A DNA stretch of 33,143 bases from Candidatus Nomurabacteria bacterium (GTDB taxonomy: Bacteria > Patescibacteriota > Minisyncoccia > Phycocordibacterales > UBA9973), in assembly GCA_027347985.1 (NCBI GenBank), contig DAIEQH010000004.1, forward strand, positions 1 through 33,143. The letters run 5' to 3'. Both the position numbers and the translations under genes were made by a program. Numbering within the stretch: the stretch's first letter is position 1; every line of letters starts with the position of its first letter. A model generated the notes under the pieces. The model did not search any database, was not told the origin of the DNA, and saw nothing but the letters and a program-made list of their open reading frames with translations. This document shows positions 6,565-15,066 of this stretch, piece by piece.

Positions 6565-7408
6565 AAAGCTTTTTAGCATTTAGAACAATCGCTTCTACCA
6601 CATCAAGCTCTGGAAGACCTTTTATTTCAGCAATTTTTTTTACAATTTCTTTAACGTAAACGGGCTCATTACGCTTACCACGATGTGGCACTGGTGCTAC
6701 GTATGGAGAATCTGTATCTGCTAATATCATATCAAGCGGTGTTTCTCGTATTACACTTTCATAATCACAAATTTCTATCTTGGGAGGAAATGTTATCGGT
6801 CCGGCAAAAGAAACAAGAATGCCTATTTCTATAAATCTTTTCATGTCTTCAATACTACCTGCAAAAAAATGAGACACTCCTTTTACTTTTGAATATTTTT
6901 TTAATAATTCATAAACATCAAAATAAGCATTCCTCGTTTTGTCTTTCGGGTTATTACGAATATGAAGCATCAAGGGTAAATTTGATTCATTTGCAAGTTC
7001 TATTTGTTCTATAAAAGCTTTTCTCTGCTTTTCTATCGATTCCTCGTCCATATGAAAATAATCCAAGCCACATTCTCCTATACCGACTACTTTACCTTGT
7101 TTTATAAGTTCTCTATATTTTTCTTTATCAAAAATTTCTCCACGGGAAGTAAATTCTTTTCCTTCATCACCAAGTTCATTTTTGTCATGGTGAGAAGCAC
7201 TTGTATGTATAGGATGAAGACCAATCGTAGCAAAGACGCCTTCTTTAAATTCATTTGTCATCTCTACTGCTTTCTTGGAAGTATCTATCTGCGTACCAAC
7301 ATTTATTACCCAAATATCATCGTTTAAAGTACGATGGAGAACAGTATTTCTGTCTTCATCAAAAGCTTTGAAGTTTATATGACTATGTATATCTATGTAT
7401 TTAGGCAT
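6554..7408 (-). CDS. tatD: TatD family metal-dependent hydrolase (DNase)
   Basis: TatD proteins are TIM-barrel, metal-dependent 3'-5' exonucleases linked to DNA repair and turnover. Visible ligands are the N-terminal HxH (YIDIHSHINF), the Glu in GIGECGLDYF, His in LMLHIRN, His in KGVSHFFAGS, and the Asp in the signature LADTDSPYVAP. The ATG at 7408 is preferred: an upstream TTG would only add MNYK and runs into repeat sequence. The protein carries an extra stretch (SHHDKNELGDEGKEFTSRG) between strands. It follows the DUF559 gene on the same strand, and its end contains the rpsF promoter. Confidence 0.92.
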   Translation of the reverse strand: MPKYIDIHSHINFKAFDEDRNTVLHRTLNDDIWVINVGTQIDTSKKAVEMTNEFKEGVFATIGLHPIHTSASHHDKNELGDEGKEFTSRGEIFDKEKYRELIKQGKVVGIGECGLDYFHMDEESIEKQRKAFIEQIELANESNLPLMLHIRNNPKDKTRNAYFDVYELLKKYSKVKGVSHFFAGSIEDMKRFIEIGILVSFAGPITFPPKIEICDYESVIRETPLDMILADTDSPYVAPVPHRGKRNEPVYVKEIVKKIAEIKGLPELDVVEAIVLNAKKLFDI

Positions 7409-7416
7409 TTTATAAT

Positions 7417-7821
7417 TCAAGACCCCCTCCTCTCCTCCCCCTTAGTAAGGGGGAGGTTGGGTAGGGGTAACTTTAACTTGCTAAAAATCTTTTGGATAAC
7501 TCCATCTATGTTAATATTTATTTCTGTATTTGTAAAACGTAAAACATTTATATCTAAACCTCTAAAATAATCAGTTCGGATTTTATCATATTCTTTGTTT
7601 TCTTTTTTAGAATGTTCTTTACCGTCAATCTCAATTACTAATTTTTTTTCAGGACAATAAAAGTCAGCAATATATCCTCCAATACTATGCTGTCTTCTAA
7701 ATTTAAAACCTAACTGCTCACGACGCAAACGTGTCCATAACAAAACTTCTTGTGGAGTTTGATTGTATCTAAGATCTATACGTCTCTCTTTTAATTTTAA
7801 AATGTTATATACAACGGTCAT
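7417..7821 (-). CDS. DUF559 domain endonuclease-like protein (PD-(D/E)XK fold)
   Basis: A 134-residue protein of the DUF559 family, related to Vsr-type very-short-patch nucleases. Key features are RRIDLRYNQTPQEVLLW, FRRQHSIGGYIADFYCP (Asp53), VIEIDGKEH (E64-x-D66) and YDKIRTDYFRGLDINVLRFTN, which give the E...D...ExD pattern of the PD-(D/E)XK nuclease core. The last residues (LPNLPLTKGEERRGS) are encoded by the repeat at 7421-7468; a copy in the same orientation lies just upstream of the start (7829-7867). Flanking by this repeat, whose relatives also lie inside ftsK and perhaps metG, suggests the nuclease and the repeat form one genetic unit. The biological role of DUF559 proteins is not established. 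Confidence 0.9.
   Translation of the reverse strand: MTVVYNILKLKERRIDLRYNQTPQEVLLWTRLRREQLGFKFRRQHSIGGYIADFYCPEKKLVIEIDGKEHSKKENKEYDKIRTDYFRGLDINVLRFTNTEININIDGVIQKIFSKLKLPLPNLPLTKGEERRGS
7421..7468. repeat. DUF559-flanking repeat, downstream copy
   Basis: Hairpin arms CCTCCCCCTTA (7434-7444) and TAAGGGGGAGG (7446-7456), followed by TTGGGTAGGGGT. This pairs in part with the C-rich run ACCCCCTCC at the left end. It overlaps the last codons of DUF559 and abuts the tatD start region. Confidence 0.9.
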
Positions 7822-7828
7822 TGTATTT

Positions 7829-7867
7829 TACCCCTCCCCCTTACTAAGGGGGAGGTTGGGTAGGGGT
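7829..7867. repeat. DUF559-flanking repeat, upstream copy
   Basis: Arms CCTCCCCCTTA (7833-7843) / TAAGGGGGAGG (7845-7855), followed by TTGGGTAGGGGT. It is nearly identical to, and in the same orientation as, the copy at 7421-7468. It sits between the metG stop codon (7873-7875) and the DUF559 start (7821). Confidence 0.9.
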
Positions 7868-7872
7868 CTAAA

Positions 7873-9354
7873 TTATTCTTTACGTAAAAACAAAGGCTCT
7901 GCTGGTTTTTTGTTTTCTTTAATTAATTTTTTGAGTTTTTCATTTGTCTCTGGCATGACAGGGTTTAACATTCGAGCGATTTGATATAATTCTAAAACCA
8001 TTTCTTTTATCATTTCTTTTCCTTTTTTCTCATCGGTTTTTATAACTTTGAAAGGTTCTGTCTCTTGAATCTTTTTATCAAGATCTTGTATTTTCCCCCA
8101 AATAAAATCCATCACTTTTTTAAGGTCAAATTCTTCATAGATATTAAAATATTCTGTGAAATCCGTTCGGGCTGGAATCTCTGGACACTTCTCTAAATAT
8201 TTTTCGGAAAGAGTCAAAATTCTAGAAGATAAATTCCCCAATCCATTTGCTAGGCCAGAATTATATGCATCTTTGAAACGCTTCATAGTGAAAGGGCTAT
8301 CCTCAAAATTACTTACTTCTTTCAATAAGAAAAATCTCAATGCATCTACGCTGTATTCATCTACAACGTCTTTCGGGTCAACTCCATTGCCGAGCGTTTT
8401 AGACATTCTGATTCCGCCTTCGCCTGTGATAAAGCCATTTACAACTATTTGATGAGAATTCGGTATTCCTGCCGCAAAAAGCATCGCTTGCCACATAGCT
8501 CCTTGAAAACGAGTATTATCTTTTCCACAATACTGCGTCGGGTTGCCATTCACCCAATATTTTTCAAAAAGATTTTCATCACCACCCCCTACCCCCTCCT
8601 CCACGAGGTGGGGAGTATTCTCAGGCCAGCCTAAAGTAGAAATATAATTAACCAAAGCATCAAACCAAACATACATCACATGATCTTTGTCTCCTGGTAC
8701 TTCTATTCCCCAAGGCATTTTAGACTTGAGTCTGGAGATAGAAAAATCTTGAAGACCGTTTTCTACGAATGTTTTTATTTCATTGAAACGAAAATCCGGC
8801 ACAATAAACTTTGGGTTCTTTTCATAAAAATCTAAAAGTTTTTCTCCAAAAGCAGAATATTTGAAAAAATAATTTTCTTCTTTTATCATCTCAAGCGGAC
8901 GTCCGGGATGGACAAGACATTCTCCACTGTCATTCAATTCAGAATCTGTCTTTTCGCTTTCACAACCGATACAATACTTCGCTTCGTAATTTTTTTTATA
9001 AATAAAACCGTTATCTGCCACTAATTTCCAAAAATATTGCGCTGATTTTATGTGATGCGGGTCAGTAGTACGAACAAAATGAACATCTTCACTCACTCCA
9101 AACATTTTCAATTGTTTTTTAAATGTTTCAAAGCCTTGATCTACAAAATTTTGCACTTCCTTTCCCTCTTCTTTTGCTCTTTCATAAATTTTTATTCCAT
9201 GTTCATCCGTGCCAGTATTGAAATATACATCAAATCCTGCAAGTTTTTTGGAGCGGGCTATAGCATCTGCTCGCACGAGTTCAAGTGCATGCCCCATATG
9301 AAGGGGGGCGTTTACATAAGGCAATGTCGTTGTGATATAGAAACTATTTTTCAT
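7873..9354 (-). CDS. metG: Methionyl-tRNA synthetase
   Basis: MetRS is a class I synthetase that charges tRNA-Met. The protein has the Rossmann HIGH motif (PLHMGHALE, residues 19-22), a zinc-type knuckle region (YCIGCESEKTDSEL...CLVH), WFDALVNYIS, QYCGKDNTRFQ, the KMSKS equivalent RMSKTLGN, and an anticodon-binding helical domain. At about 493 residues it is the short form without the C-terminal tRNA-binding EMAP-like domain. ATG 9354 is chosen: residues encoded upstream (MEVSNG) come from an inverted repeat, and GGAGG lies 11 nt before this ATG. A GC-rich insert at 8584-8616 adds EEGVGGGDE in a loop before the active-site NGNPTQYCG. Confidence 0.96.
   Translation of the reverse strand: MKNSFYITTTLPYVNAPLHMGHALELVRADAIARSKKLAGFDVYFNTGTDEHGIKIYERAKEEGKEVQNFVDQGFETFKKQLKMFGVSEDVHFVRTTDPHHIKSAQYFWKLVADNGFIYKKNYEAKYCIGCESEKTDSELNDSGECLVHPGRPLEMIKEENYFFKYSAFGEKLLDFYEKNPKFIVPDFRFNEIKTFVENGLQDFSISRLKSKMPWGIEVPGDKDHVMYVWFDALVNYISTLGWPENTPHLVEEGVGGGDENLFEKYWVNGNPTQYCGKDNTRFQGAMWQAMLFAAGIPNSHQIVVNGFITGEGGIRMSKTLGNGVDPKDVVDEYSVDALRFFLLKEVSNFEDSPFTMKRFKDAYNSGLANGLGNLSSRILTLSEKYLEKCPEIPARTDFTEYFNIYEEFDLKKVMDFIWGKIQDLDKKIQETEPFKVIKTDEKKGKEMIKEMVLELYQIARMLNPVMPETNEKLKKLIKENKKPAEPLFLRKE
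8584..8616. repeat. C/G-rich in-frame insert in metG, possibly the DUF559 repeat family
   Basis: The run ACCCCCTACCCCCTCC followed by a CCTCCACGAGG hairpin and TGGGGAG stands out from the AT-rich gene. The composition and the CCCCCTACCCCC/GGGG layout resemble the reverse complement of the DUF559-flanking repeat, but the central hairpin differs. It encodes a Gly/Glu-rich loop without breaking the frame. Confidence 0.5.
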
Positions 9355-9432
9355 CCCATTAGAAACCTCCATAAATATTTTAAGTAGTTAATTTTAACAC
9401 TAATATGTACATCTTATAATTTCTAACGGGAT
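9353..9432. repeat. Inverted-repeat element ATCCCGTTAGAA between the AI-2E permease gene and metG
   Basis: The ends are ATCCCATTAGAAA (9353-9365) and TTTCTAACGGGAT (9420-9432), 12 of 13 paired. On the gene strand the first end supplies the stop codon of the permease (CGT TAG) and the other contains the metG start (GGGATGAAA). The ends match those of the element at 5357-5475; the AT-rich interior differs. Confidence 0.8.
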
Positions 9433-10505
9433 TCATTTTGTATAGCCCTAGCAAGAGTTTTATGTTTTTCAACATCACTTAATAATTCCATTAAAAATAC
9501 AGCTACGGGGATAGCGAGAACTAAACCCCAAAATCCACCTAATTCAAAACCCACCACAGCAGCAATAATCACAACAAGAGGAGAAAGACCTACTACACTC
9601 TTTATGACAAGTGGAGAAAAAAGGAAGACTTCAAATTGATGCAATATTATATAGGCTCCAGTGACCATAAGAGCGCTCGAAAAGCCACCAGAAAGATAAG
9701 AAAAAGAAAAAGCTGGAATAAGTGCGACTAAAATACCATAAGGGACAAGCTCCATTATTCCTGCAATCAAAGCCAAGAGAAGGGCGTATTGTATGCCCAT
9801 GAGAGAAAGCATGAGATAAGTCAAAATAGCAATAAGGATACCCAAGAGCATTTGTCCTTTCATCCACAATGCAATCTTTCTGCGAGAACGTTCCCAAAGA
9901 TCAACAGCATATTCTTCATACTCTATCGGCAAAATAATTCTTAGAAACTTTTCAATGCCTTTCTCTTGAATCGAAAGATAAAAAGAAATAAGAACGATAA
10001 GTATTACGTTGAAAATGCTACCGAATGCCACAGAAAGCACTTGGAAAAATCCTCCAGAAAGATTTGTGATGAAAGCTCTGGAAGTTTCTAGAAGAGTTGT
10101 CAAAGACAAACTATGAGAAAGATTGCCTATAATATCTTTAGCACCACCAAATGCACCACTTTTGAAATAATTTAAGATTGCAGAGTCTGGTATATAAGCG
10201 GATAGGAAAACAGAAAAATTATAAATTTCAGTTATTAGGAGAGGAACAAAAAGATAAAACAAAAGAGCTAAGATGGCAATGGTAAATATATATATAATGA
10301 CTACGGCCAAAACTCTGTTTATTTTAAATCTCTTGAAAAAAGGTATAGCCGACTCCACAAAAGAAGCGAGCATTATAGCAGTTAAGATTACAAGAAGAAC
10401 ATCTCGTAAAAACCAAATCAAAAAAAATCCGAGGGCCACTAGAAAAAATCGGATTATTGTGCCGGTAGTTATTGAAATAGAATTGGTATTACCTTTAGGA
10501 GGCAT
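9423..10505 (-). CDS. AI-2E family transporter / PerM-like permease
   Basis: A 360-residue polytopic membrane protein of the AI-2E transporter (UPF0118) family. An N-terminal pair of hydrophobic helices (IRFFLVALGFFLIWFLRDVL, LVILTAIMLASFVESAI) is followed by FKRFKINRVLAVVIIYIFT. The central soluble segment is followed by the hallmark YEEYAVDLWERSRRKIALWMKGQMLLG, then GIMELVPYGILVALIPA and the glycine-rich SPLVIKSVVGLSPLVVIIA region. Family members export small molecules or exchange cations; the substrate cannot be inferred here. Its stop codon TAG lies within an inverted-repeat end. Confidence 0.9.
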   Translation of the reverse strand: MPPKGNTNSISITTGTIIRFFLVALGFFLIWFLRDVLLVILTAIMLASFVESAIPFFKRFKINRVLAVVIIYIFTIAILALLFYLFVPLLITEIYNFSVFLSAYIPDSAILNYFKSGAFGGAKDIIGNLSHSLSLTTLLETSRAFITNLSGGFFQVLSVAFGSIFNVILIVLISFYLSIQEKGIEKFLRIILPIEYEEYAVDLWERSRRKIALWMKGQMLLGILIAILTYLMLSLMGIQYALLLALIAGIMELVPYGILVALIPAFSFSYLSGGFSSALMVTGAYIILHQFEVFLFSPLVIKSVVGLSPLVVIIAAVVGFELGGFWGLVLAIPVAVFLMELLSDVEKHKTLARAIQNESR

Positions 10506-10528
10506 ACGCGTATAATAACATATAATAT

Positions 10529-11797
10529 CTAAAATTTCAGTATTTTGGAAAACTTGGACTTGTCTTTAAAAGGCCCAATAAGAGCTAGGTTTAGCTTGTT
10601 GTTTTTGAAGATAGAGTTGGCTAGAAGTTTTATATCTTCTGCTTTTACTTTCCTGATCTCATTTGCTTTTTCTTCCGATTTTTTTACTTCGCGTTTCAAA
10701 ACTTCTTGTAAGCCATAAAAGCCTGCAATATCATCACTGGACTCTAGAGAGAGTTTCATATTGCCTATCAAAAATTCTTTTACTTTATTTAATTCCTCAT
10801 CACTAACTTTTTCTTTTTTTAATCTATCACATTCAAAAAGAACCGCTTTTAAAACTTCCTCTATCCTCTTATTATCTACGCCAGCAGAAACTTGTAGAAA
10901 TCCATGGTCAGTATAAGAATCGTTATAGGCACGTACATAATATCCGACTCCCATTTCTTCTCTTAATTTTTGGAAAAGTCTTGAACTCATCCCCCCTCCT
11001 AAAACTCCCGCTAAAACAGAAAGGGTGGCATTTTTTTTACTAAATAAATCCTGACTACGGACTCCTAAGACAAAATGAGTTTGATCTGTTTTTTTGAAAT
11101 TAACCAATACTTCCGGCTTCTTTTGATTTTCTTTCACTTTCAATTTTGGGGATTTTTTGCCACGCGGAACTTTAGCAAAAACTTTTTTTACTTCCTTCAA
11201 TACATCACTTTCTTTCACTTGCCCTGCGACGACTATCACTGTGGCCTCTGGTAAATAATGCGCTTTTTTATATTTCACAAAATCATCACGTTTCATGGCC
11301 AAAATATTTTTCTTTTCACCAGCAATATTCCAGCCAGCTGGTTGGTCGCCATACAAAAGCTCCATCATCAAATCTTGGACATGCCTATTGGGCATGTCTT
11401 CATACATATTTATCTCTTCTATTATCACTCCTTTTTCTTTATGCATTTCAGCTTCTGGAAAAGTGGAATTCAAATAGATGTCAGAGACCACGTCAAAAAT
11501 TTGTTTAAAGTGTTTTGCGTCAGCTTTGGCATAATATCCTGTATATTCTTGTGCGGTAAAAGCATTGTATTGAGAGCCAAGTGTATCCAACTCTTTTGAG
11601 ATATCTATTGCTTTGGGCCTTTTGACCGTCCCTTTAAAACACATATGCTCCAAAAAGTGTGATAAACCATTTATCTTTTTTGTTTCATATTTAGAACCAG
11701 CTTCTACTAATACTAAAACAGTCGCCGTCGGGTTGTCCTTCATCGGCACTGTGATGACTCGCAGACCATTTTTTAAAACTTTTTTTGTGAATTTCAT
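10529..11797 (-). CDS. M16 family zinc metallopeptidase
   Basis: A 422-residue inverzincin-type peptidase (pitrilysin/processing-peptidase family). The zinc site is the inverted motif HFLEH (H47, E50, H51) in NGLSHFLEHMCFKGT, with the more distal Glu in the EKGVIIEEINMYEDMP region. The second, inactive half is present, including GVLGGGMSSRLFQKLREEMGVGYYVRAYN, typical of the processing-peptidase subgroup. Substrates are unknown. It starts one base before the GlyRS stop codon, so the two are very probably co-transcribed. Confidence 0.94.
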   Translation of the reverse strand: MKFTKKVLKNGLRVITVPMKDNPTATVLVLVEAGSKYETKKINGLSHFLEHMCFKGTVKRPKAIDISKELDTLGSQYNAFTAQEYTGYYAKADAKHFKQIFDVVSDIYLNSTFPEAEMHKEKGVIIEEINMYEDMPNRHVQDLMMELLYGDQPAGWNIAGEKKNILAMKRDDFVKYKKAHYLPEATVIVVAGQVKESDVLKEVKKVFAKVPRGKKSPKLKVKENQKKPEVLVNFKKTDQTHFVLGVRSQDLFSKKNATLSVLAGVLGGGMSSRLFQKLREEMGVGYYVRAYNDSYTDHGFLQVSAGVDNKRIEEVLKAVLFECDRLKKEKVSDEELNKVKEFLIGNMKLSLESSDDIAGFYGLQEVLKREVKKSEEKANEIRKVKAEDIKLLANSIFKNNKLNLALIGPFKDKSKFSKILKF

Positions 11798-13111
11798 TTA
11801 GATTTTGTCTTGTATATATTTTTTTAAACTTTCTACTTTTATTCTCTCCTGCTCGCCTGTATCTCTGTCGCGGACGGTCACCGTATTATCCGTCAGAGTG
11901 TCAAAGTCCACAACAATACAAAATGGCGTGCCTATTTCGTCCTGACGGCGGTAACGCTTGCCGATATTACCATTGTCATCCCACATCACACGGCCAAATT
12001 CTGCTTTAAGCGGGGCAAAAACTTTTTCATTGGCATATTCTACAAGTTCGGGTTTATTTTTCAGTAACGGTGAAACAGCACAGATAACTGGCGCCATAGA
12101 AGGTTTAAACTTTAAATATGAACGTATTTCTCCATCTTTTTCATCTTCAGCATAAGAAGAAAGTAAAATAGCCAGCACCGCTCTATCGACACCAAAAGTA
12201 GGCTCTATAACGTGCGGAATAATTTTTCCGCTTTTTTCCTCATCAATATAATCTAATTTGTGATTTTTTAAATCAAAATCTGTCCTATAAGCTAGACCAA
12301 AAAGTTCTTTCTGCCCGAAAGGATATTCAAACTCAAAATCAACTGTCCTGCTAGAATAATGAGCCCTGTCTTCTTTTGGTATTTCAAGTTCATGCACTTT
12401 ACCCATATCGATACCTATCTCTTCCATCCAATCAAGCATCTCACCTTTCCAATATTCAAAATATTTTTCCCAATCTTCACTTCTGACAAAATATTCTATC
12501 TCCATCTGTTCAAATTCACGAACTCTGAAAATAAAATCTCGTGGAGTTATTTCGTTTCTAAATGCTTTACCAATTTGCGCCATGCCAAAAGGAAGTTTCG
12601 GATGAAAAGCGTCAACTGTGTTTTTGAAATTCACAAACATTCCTTGCGCTGTTTCTGGACGCAAATACGAAATCGCCGAAGAATCATCCGATGCTCCCAC
12701 TTTTGTCTGAAACATCATATTGAACTGTTGTGGGCTTTTTAGTTTTCCATCACAATCAGGACAGGTTTTTGCATGTCCGTGTATATCTAATGAAATTTGA
12801 TCAGTTCGAAAACGATGACCACAATTTATACACTCGGACATCGGGTCGGCAAAACCGGCGACATGACCGGATGCCTGCCAGACTTCCTGACGCATCAGGA
12901 TAGCTGCGTCCACCCCGTACATATCGCGTCTGTTGTCCACAAATTTTTTCCACCAATTCTGTTTAATATTATTTTTCAAAGCCACTCCGAAATGCCCCCA
13001 ATCATAGGTGCCAGCTAGCCCGCCATATATTTCAGAACCTGGGAAAATAAATCCCCGTCTTTTACAAAGTGAAACTATTTTTTCCATTAAATTATTTTCT
13101 TCTGTTTTCAT
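11798..13111 (-). CDS. glyQS: Glycyl-tRNA synthetase, class II homodimeric type
   Basis: GlyRS of the single-chain alpha2 type charges tRNA-Gly. The 437-residue protein has GFIFPGSEIYGGLAGTYDWGHFG, a zinc site CINCGHRFRTD...CPDCDGKL, motif 2 (AFRNEITPRDFIFRVREFEQMEIEYFV), motif 3 (HVIEPTFGVDRAVLAIL) and a C-terminal anticodon-binding domain (RRQDEIGTPFCIVVDFDT). This type replaces the alpha2beta2 GlyQ/GlyS enzyme. The gene is flanked closely by the M16 peptidase and a surface-protein gene. Confidence 0.96.
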   Translation of the reverse strand: MKTEENNLMEKIVSLCKRRGFIFPGSEIYGGLAGTYDWGHFGVALKNNIKQNWWKKFVDNRRDMYGVDAAILMRQEVWQASGHVAGFADPMSECINCGHRFRTDQISLDIHGHAKTCPDCDGKLKSPQQFNMMFQTKVGASDDSSAISYLRPETAQGMFVNFKNTVDAFHPKLPFGMAQIGKAFRNEITPRDFIFRVREFEQMEIEYFVRSEDWEKYFEYWKGEMLDWMEEIGIDMGKVHELEIPKEDRAHYSSRTVDFEFEYPFGQKELFGLAYRTDFDLKNHKLDYIDEEKSGKIIPHVIEPTFGVDRAVLAILLSSYAEDEKDGEIRSYLKFKPSMAPVICAVSPLLKNKPELVEYANEKVFAPLKAEFGRVMWDDNGNIGKRYRRQDEIGTPFCIVVDFDTLTDNTVTVRDRDTGEQERIKVESLKKYIQDKI

Positions 13112-13115
13112 ACAA

Positions 13116-15047
13116 TTATTCTACAACCCTGCTCCCATTAGCAGGAAAATTCGGGTCGTTTAAAAGCCTAGTATCAAGCGACGCCTTATTGACTCTCACA
13201 TCCACATTAGCAAAATCATCGTGTCCGGTCAAAACTGTATCATTTAAAAGTATGGGCGTGGTGCCGACTTGGGAAAGCGAAGGAGTGAGCTCTACTTGGA
13301 AAGAAACATTTCTATCTGCATTTGTGATCCCCGTTCCTCTTTTAATTGTACCTATATTCCAAGTTATTTGTTTCGTAGTGTCATCGTAACTTAAATCTTC
13401 ACTCGATGGAGAAGATGACCCCACAAAACGGACCCATGAAGGAAGAGTAGAGGTTACCTGCCCTTTTGAAATATTATTGGCAGTATTAGAAAGAGACCAA
13501 ACTATAGTATAAGTTGTCTTTTGTTCTACTTTCGGAGGAATCGGTCCGCTGTTTGTAAAAGCACCAGAACTAAATAGCGCTTTAGTGGAAAGACCAACAT
13601 CAGAAATAATTTTTATAACTTTAGATTCTCCGCTAGTTAATTGCTTGATCGCATTACCATCTCCTTCTTGTCCCCCAGTGATAGAGACATCTATGTTAAT
13701 AGACGGAGAAGATAAGATTCCACCTGAAGCGGAGAAAAGTGAGAGGGGAGAGAAAGAAAAAGAGACAGAACCAGAATCACTAGGATTTACCTCTGCAAAA
13801 TTGCTTATAGAATTTTTATCCCAGACTATCACACCTTGCGATGAATTATAAAAACCCTGCCCTGCTGATATTGTCTTGCGATTGACTGCATTCCCAGAAA
13901 TTTTCGCACGAATCTCTAAATTACTTATTTTCGTTTCTAAATTGTTCGCCCATTGTATTTGTCCCGATATCGGAGTTTTGGTATCTATCGCATATTCGCT
14001 CTGATAAACGCCATTTACTAGTAACCTTGCTTCTATCGAGGATTTTGTTATTGAAACAGTATGTTCTAAAGAATTGAAAACGACTCCGATCTGAGATTTA
14101 TCTCCATCAGATTGAGATCCACTCCAAACACGAAATACTTTTTGCTCTCCAGCAGAAACATCAATCATTTTCCCGACTACAGAAATATTACGTTCTGCTC
14201 CGGGGGCTAAATCTCCTAAATCCCAAATATTATTGCCAAGAGTCGGAGCTGGTGTGGCAGAAGTAAACTGAAAGCCAATAGGATAATCAACTTTCAGCAA
14301 CATATTGGAAACTGGCTTGGTAGAATTGAGAGTTGCCTTCACATTAAGAGTGATATCTTGGTTTGAACTCATTTCGGTAGGAGCATCAACAGAGAGATTT
14401 ATTGGAGTAGAATTGATAGAAACATCATAGAACTTATCTTTAACAAAGATGGCGTTAGATCCTTCAACTCTGTATTCTAGAGAAATTTTTATTTGACGGG
14501 TGCTACCTTGCTCTCCAAATAAAACCAACTTAACATTTTCATTTTTTATACCTCCTGCTGGAATGGTCCCCAAAGAAATACGCATATGTTCGTTGTCTTC
14601 TCCAGAAACAGTCGCAGAGCTTTTTGGATATTCCACTACCATATCAACCAAATCTAAAGGAGAATTATTTCTATTTACTATTTCAAGCAAAAGAGGATAC
14701 TCTTCTCCCCCAGCAGTGAAAGCATTACTAAGCACAGAAATATCAATATTGTCGTTTGAAACAGTATTGCCTTTGGCAAAAAACATATAAGCAGCATATC
14801 CTACAGCCAAAACAAAAAATATTATTGAAAATATAAAAAATTTTTTAAACATAGATGTCTTTTTAAAAAAATTCTCTTCTAAATTTTTATTTGAATCTTC
14901 CCTTTTTTCCCAAGAATCCATCACTTCCCTCTTTTGAAAGTGAGGAAAACTGTCACGGTGCTCTATCTTCGTTTCGTAATTTTTATTGAAGAGCTTACTT
15001 TTCAACTCTTCTATTTTGTTTAATTTATCCTTATCGTAAGGTGGCAT
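13116..15047 (-). CDS. Large membrane-anchored protein with Ig-like/DUF11-type repeats
   Basis: A 643-residue protein whose cytoplasmic N-terminus (about 65 residues, highly charged) leads to one membrane helix (about residues 70-90, FFIFSIIFFVLAVGYAAYMFF) and a ~550-residue exported part. That part is Ser/Thr/Asn-rich and built of repeated beta-sandwich units with phrases such as LLEIVNRNNSPLDLVDMVVEYP, VDYPIGFQFTSATPAPTLGNNIWDLGDL, and TSTLPSWVRFVGSSSPSSEDLSYD...ITWNIGTI. These resemble DUF11/CARDB-like modules. No catalytic motif is seen. A cell-surface structural or adhesion role is an inference. It lies between recO and GlyRS. Confidence 0.8.
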   Translation of the reverse strand: MPPYDKDKLNKIEELKSKLFNKNYETKIEHRDSFPHFQKREVMDSWEKREDSNKNLEENFFKKTSMFKKFFIFSIIFFVLAVGYAAYMFFAKGNTVSNDNIDISVLSNAFTAGGEEYPLLLEIVNRNNSPLDLVDMVVEYPKSSATVSGEDNEHMRISLGTIPAGGIKNENVKLVLFGEQGSTRQIKISLEYRVEGSNAIFVKDKFYDVSINSTPINLSVDAPTEMSSNQDITLNVKATLNSTKPVSNMLLKVDYPIGFQFTSATPAPTLGNNIWDLGDLAPGAERNISVVGKMIDVSAGEQKVFRVWSGSQSDGDKSQIGVVFNSLEHTVSITKSSIEARLLVNGVYQSEYAIDTKTPISGQIQWANNLETKISNLEIRAKISGNAVNRKTISAGQGFYNSSQGVIVWDKNSISNFAEVNPSDSGSVSFSFSPLSLFSASGGILSSPSINIDVSITGGQEGDGNAIKQLTSGESKVIKIISDVGLSTKALFSSGAFTNSGPIPPKVEQKTTYTIVWSLSNTANNISKGQVTSTLPSWVRFVGSSSPSSEDLSYDDTTKQITWNIGTIKRGTGITNADRNVSFQVELTPSLSQVGTTPILLNDTVLTGHDDFANVDVRVNKASLDTRLLNDPNFPANGSRVVE

Positions 15048-15066
15048 TATATGATTATACCATAAT

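Noticed and set aside
9355-9372. Longer metG start at 9372 (MEVSNG)
   Set aside because: These residues come from the inverted-repeat end; the family's conserved N-terminus starts at MKNSFYITTTLPYVN.
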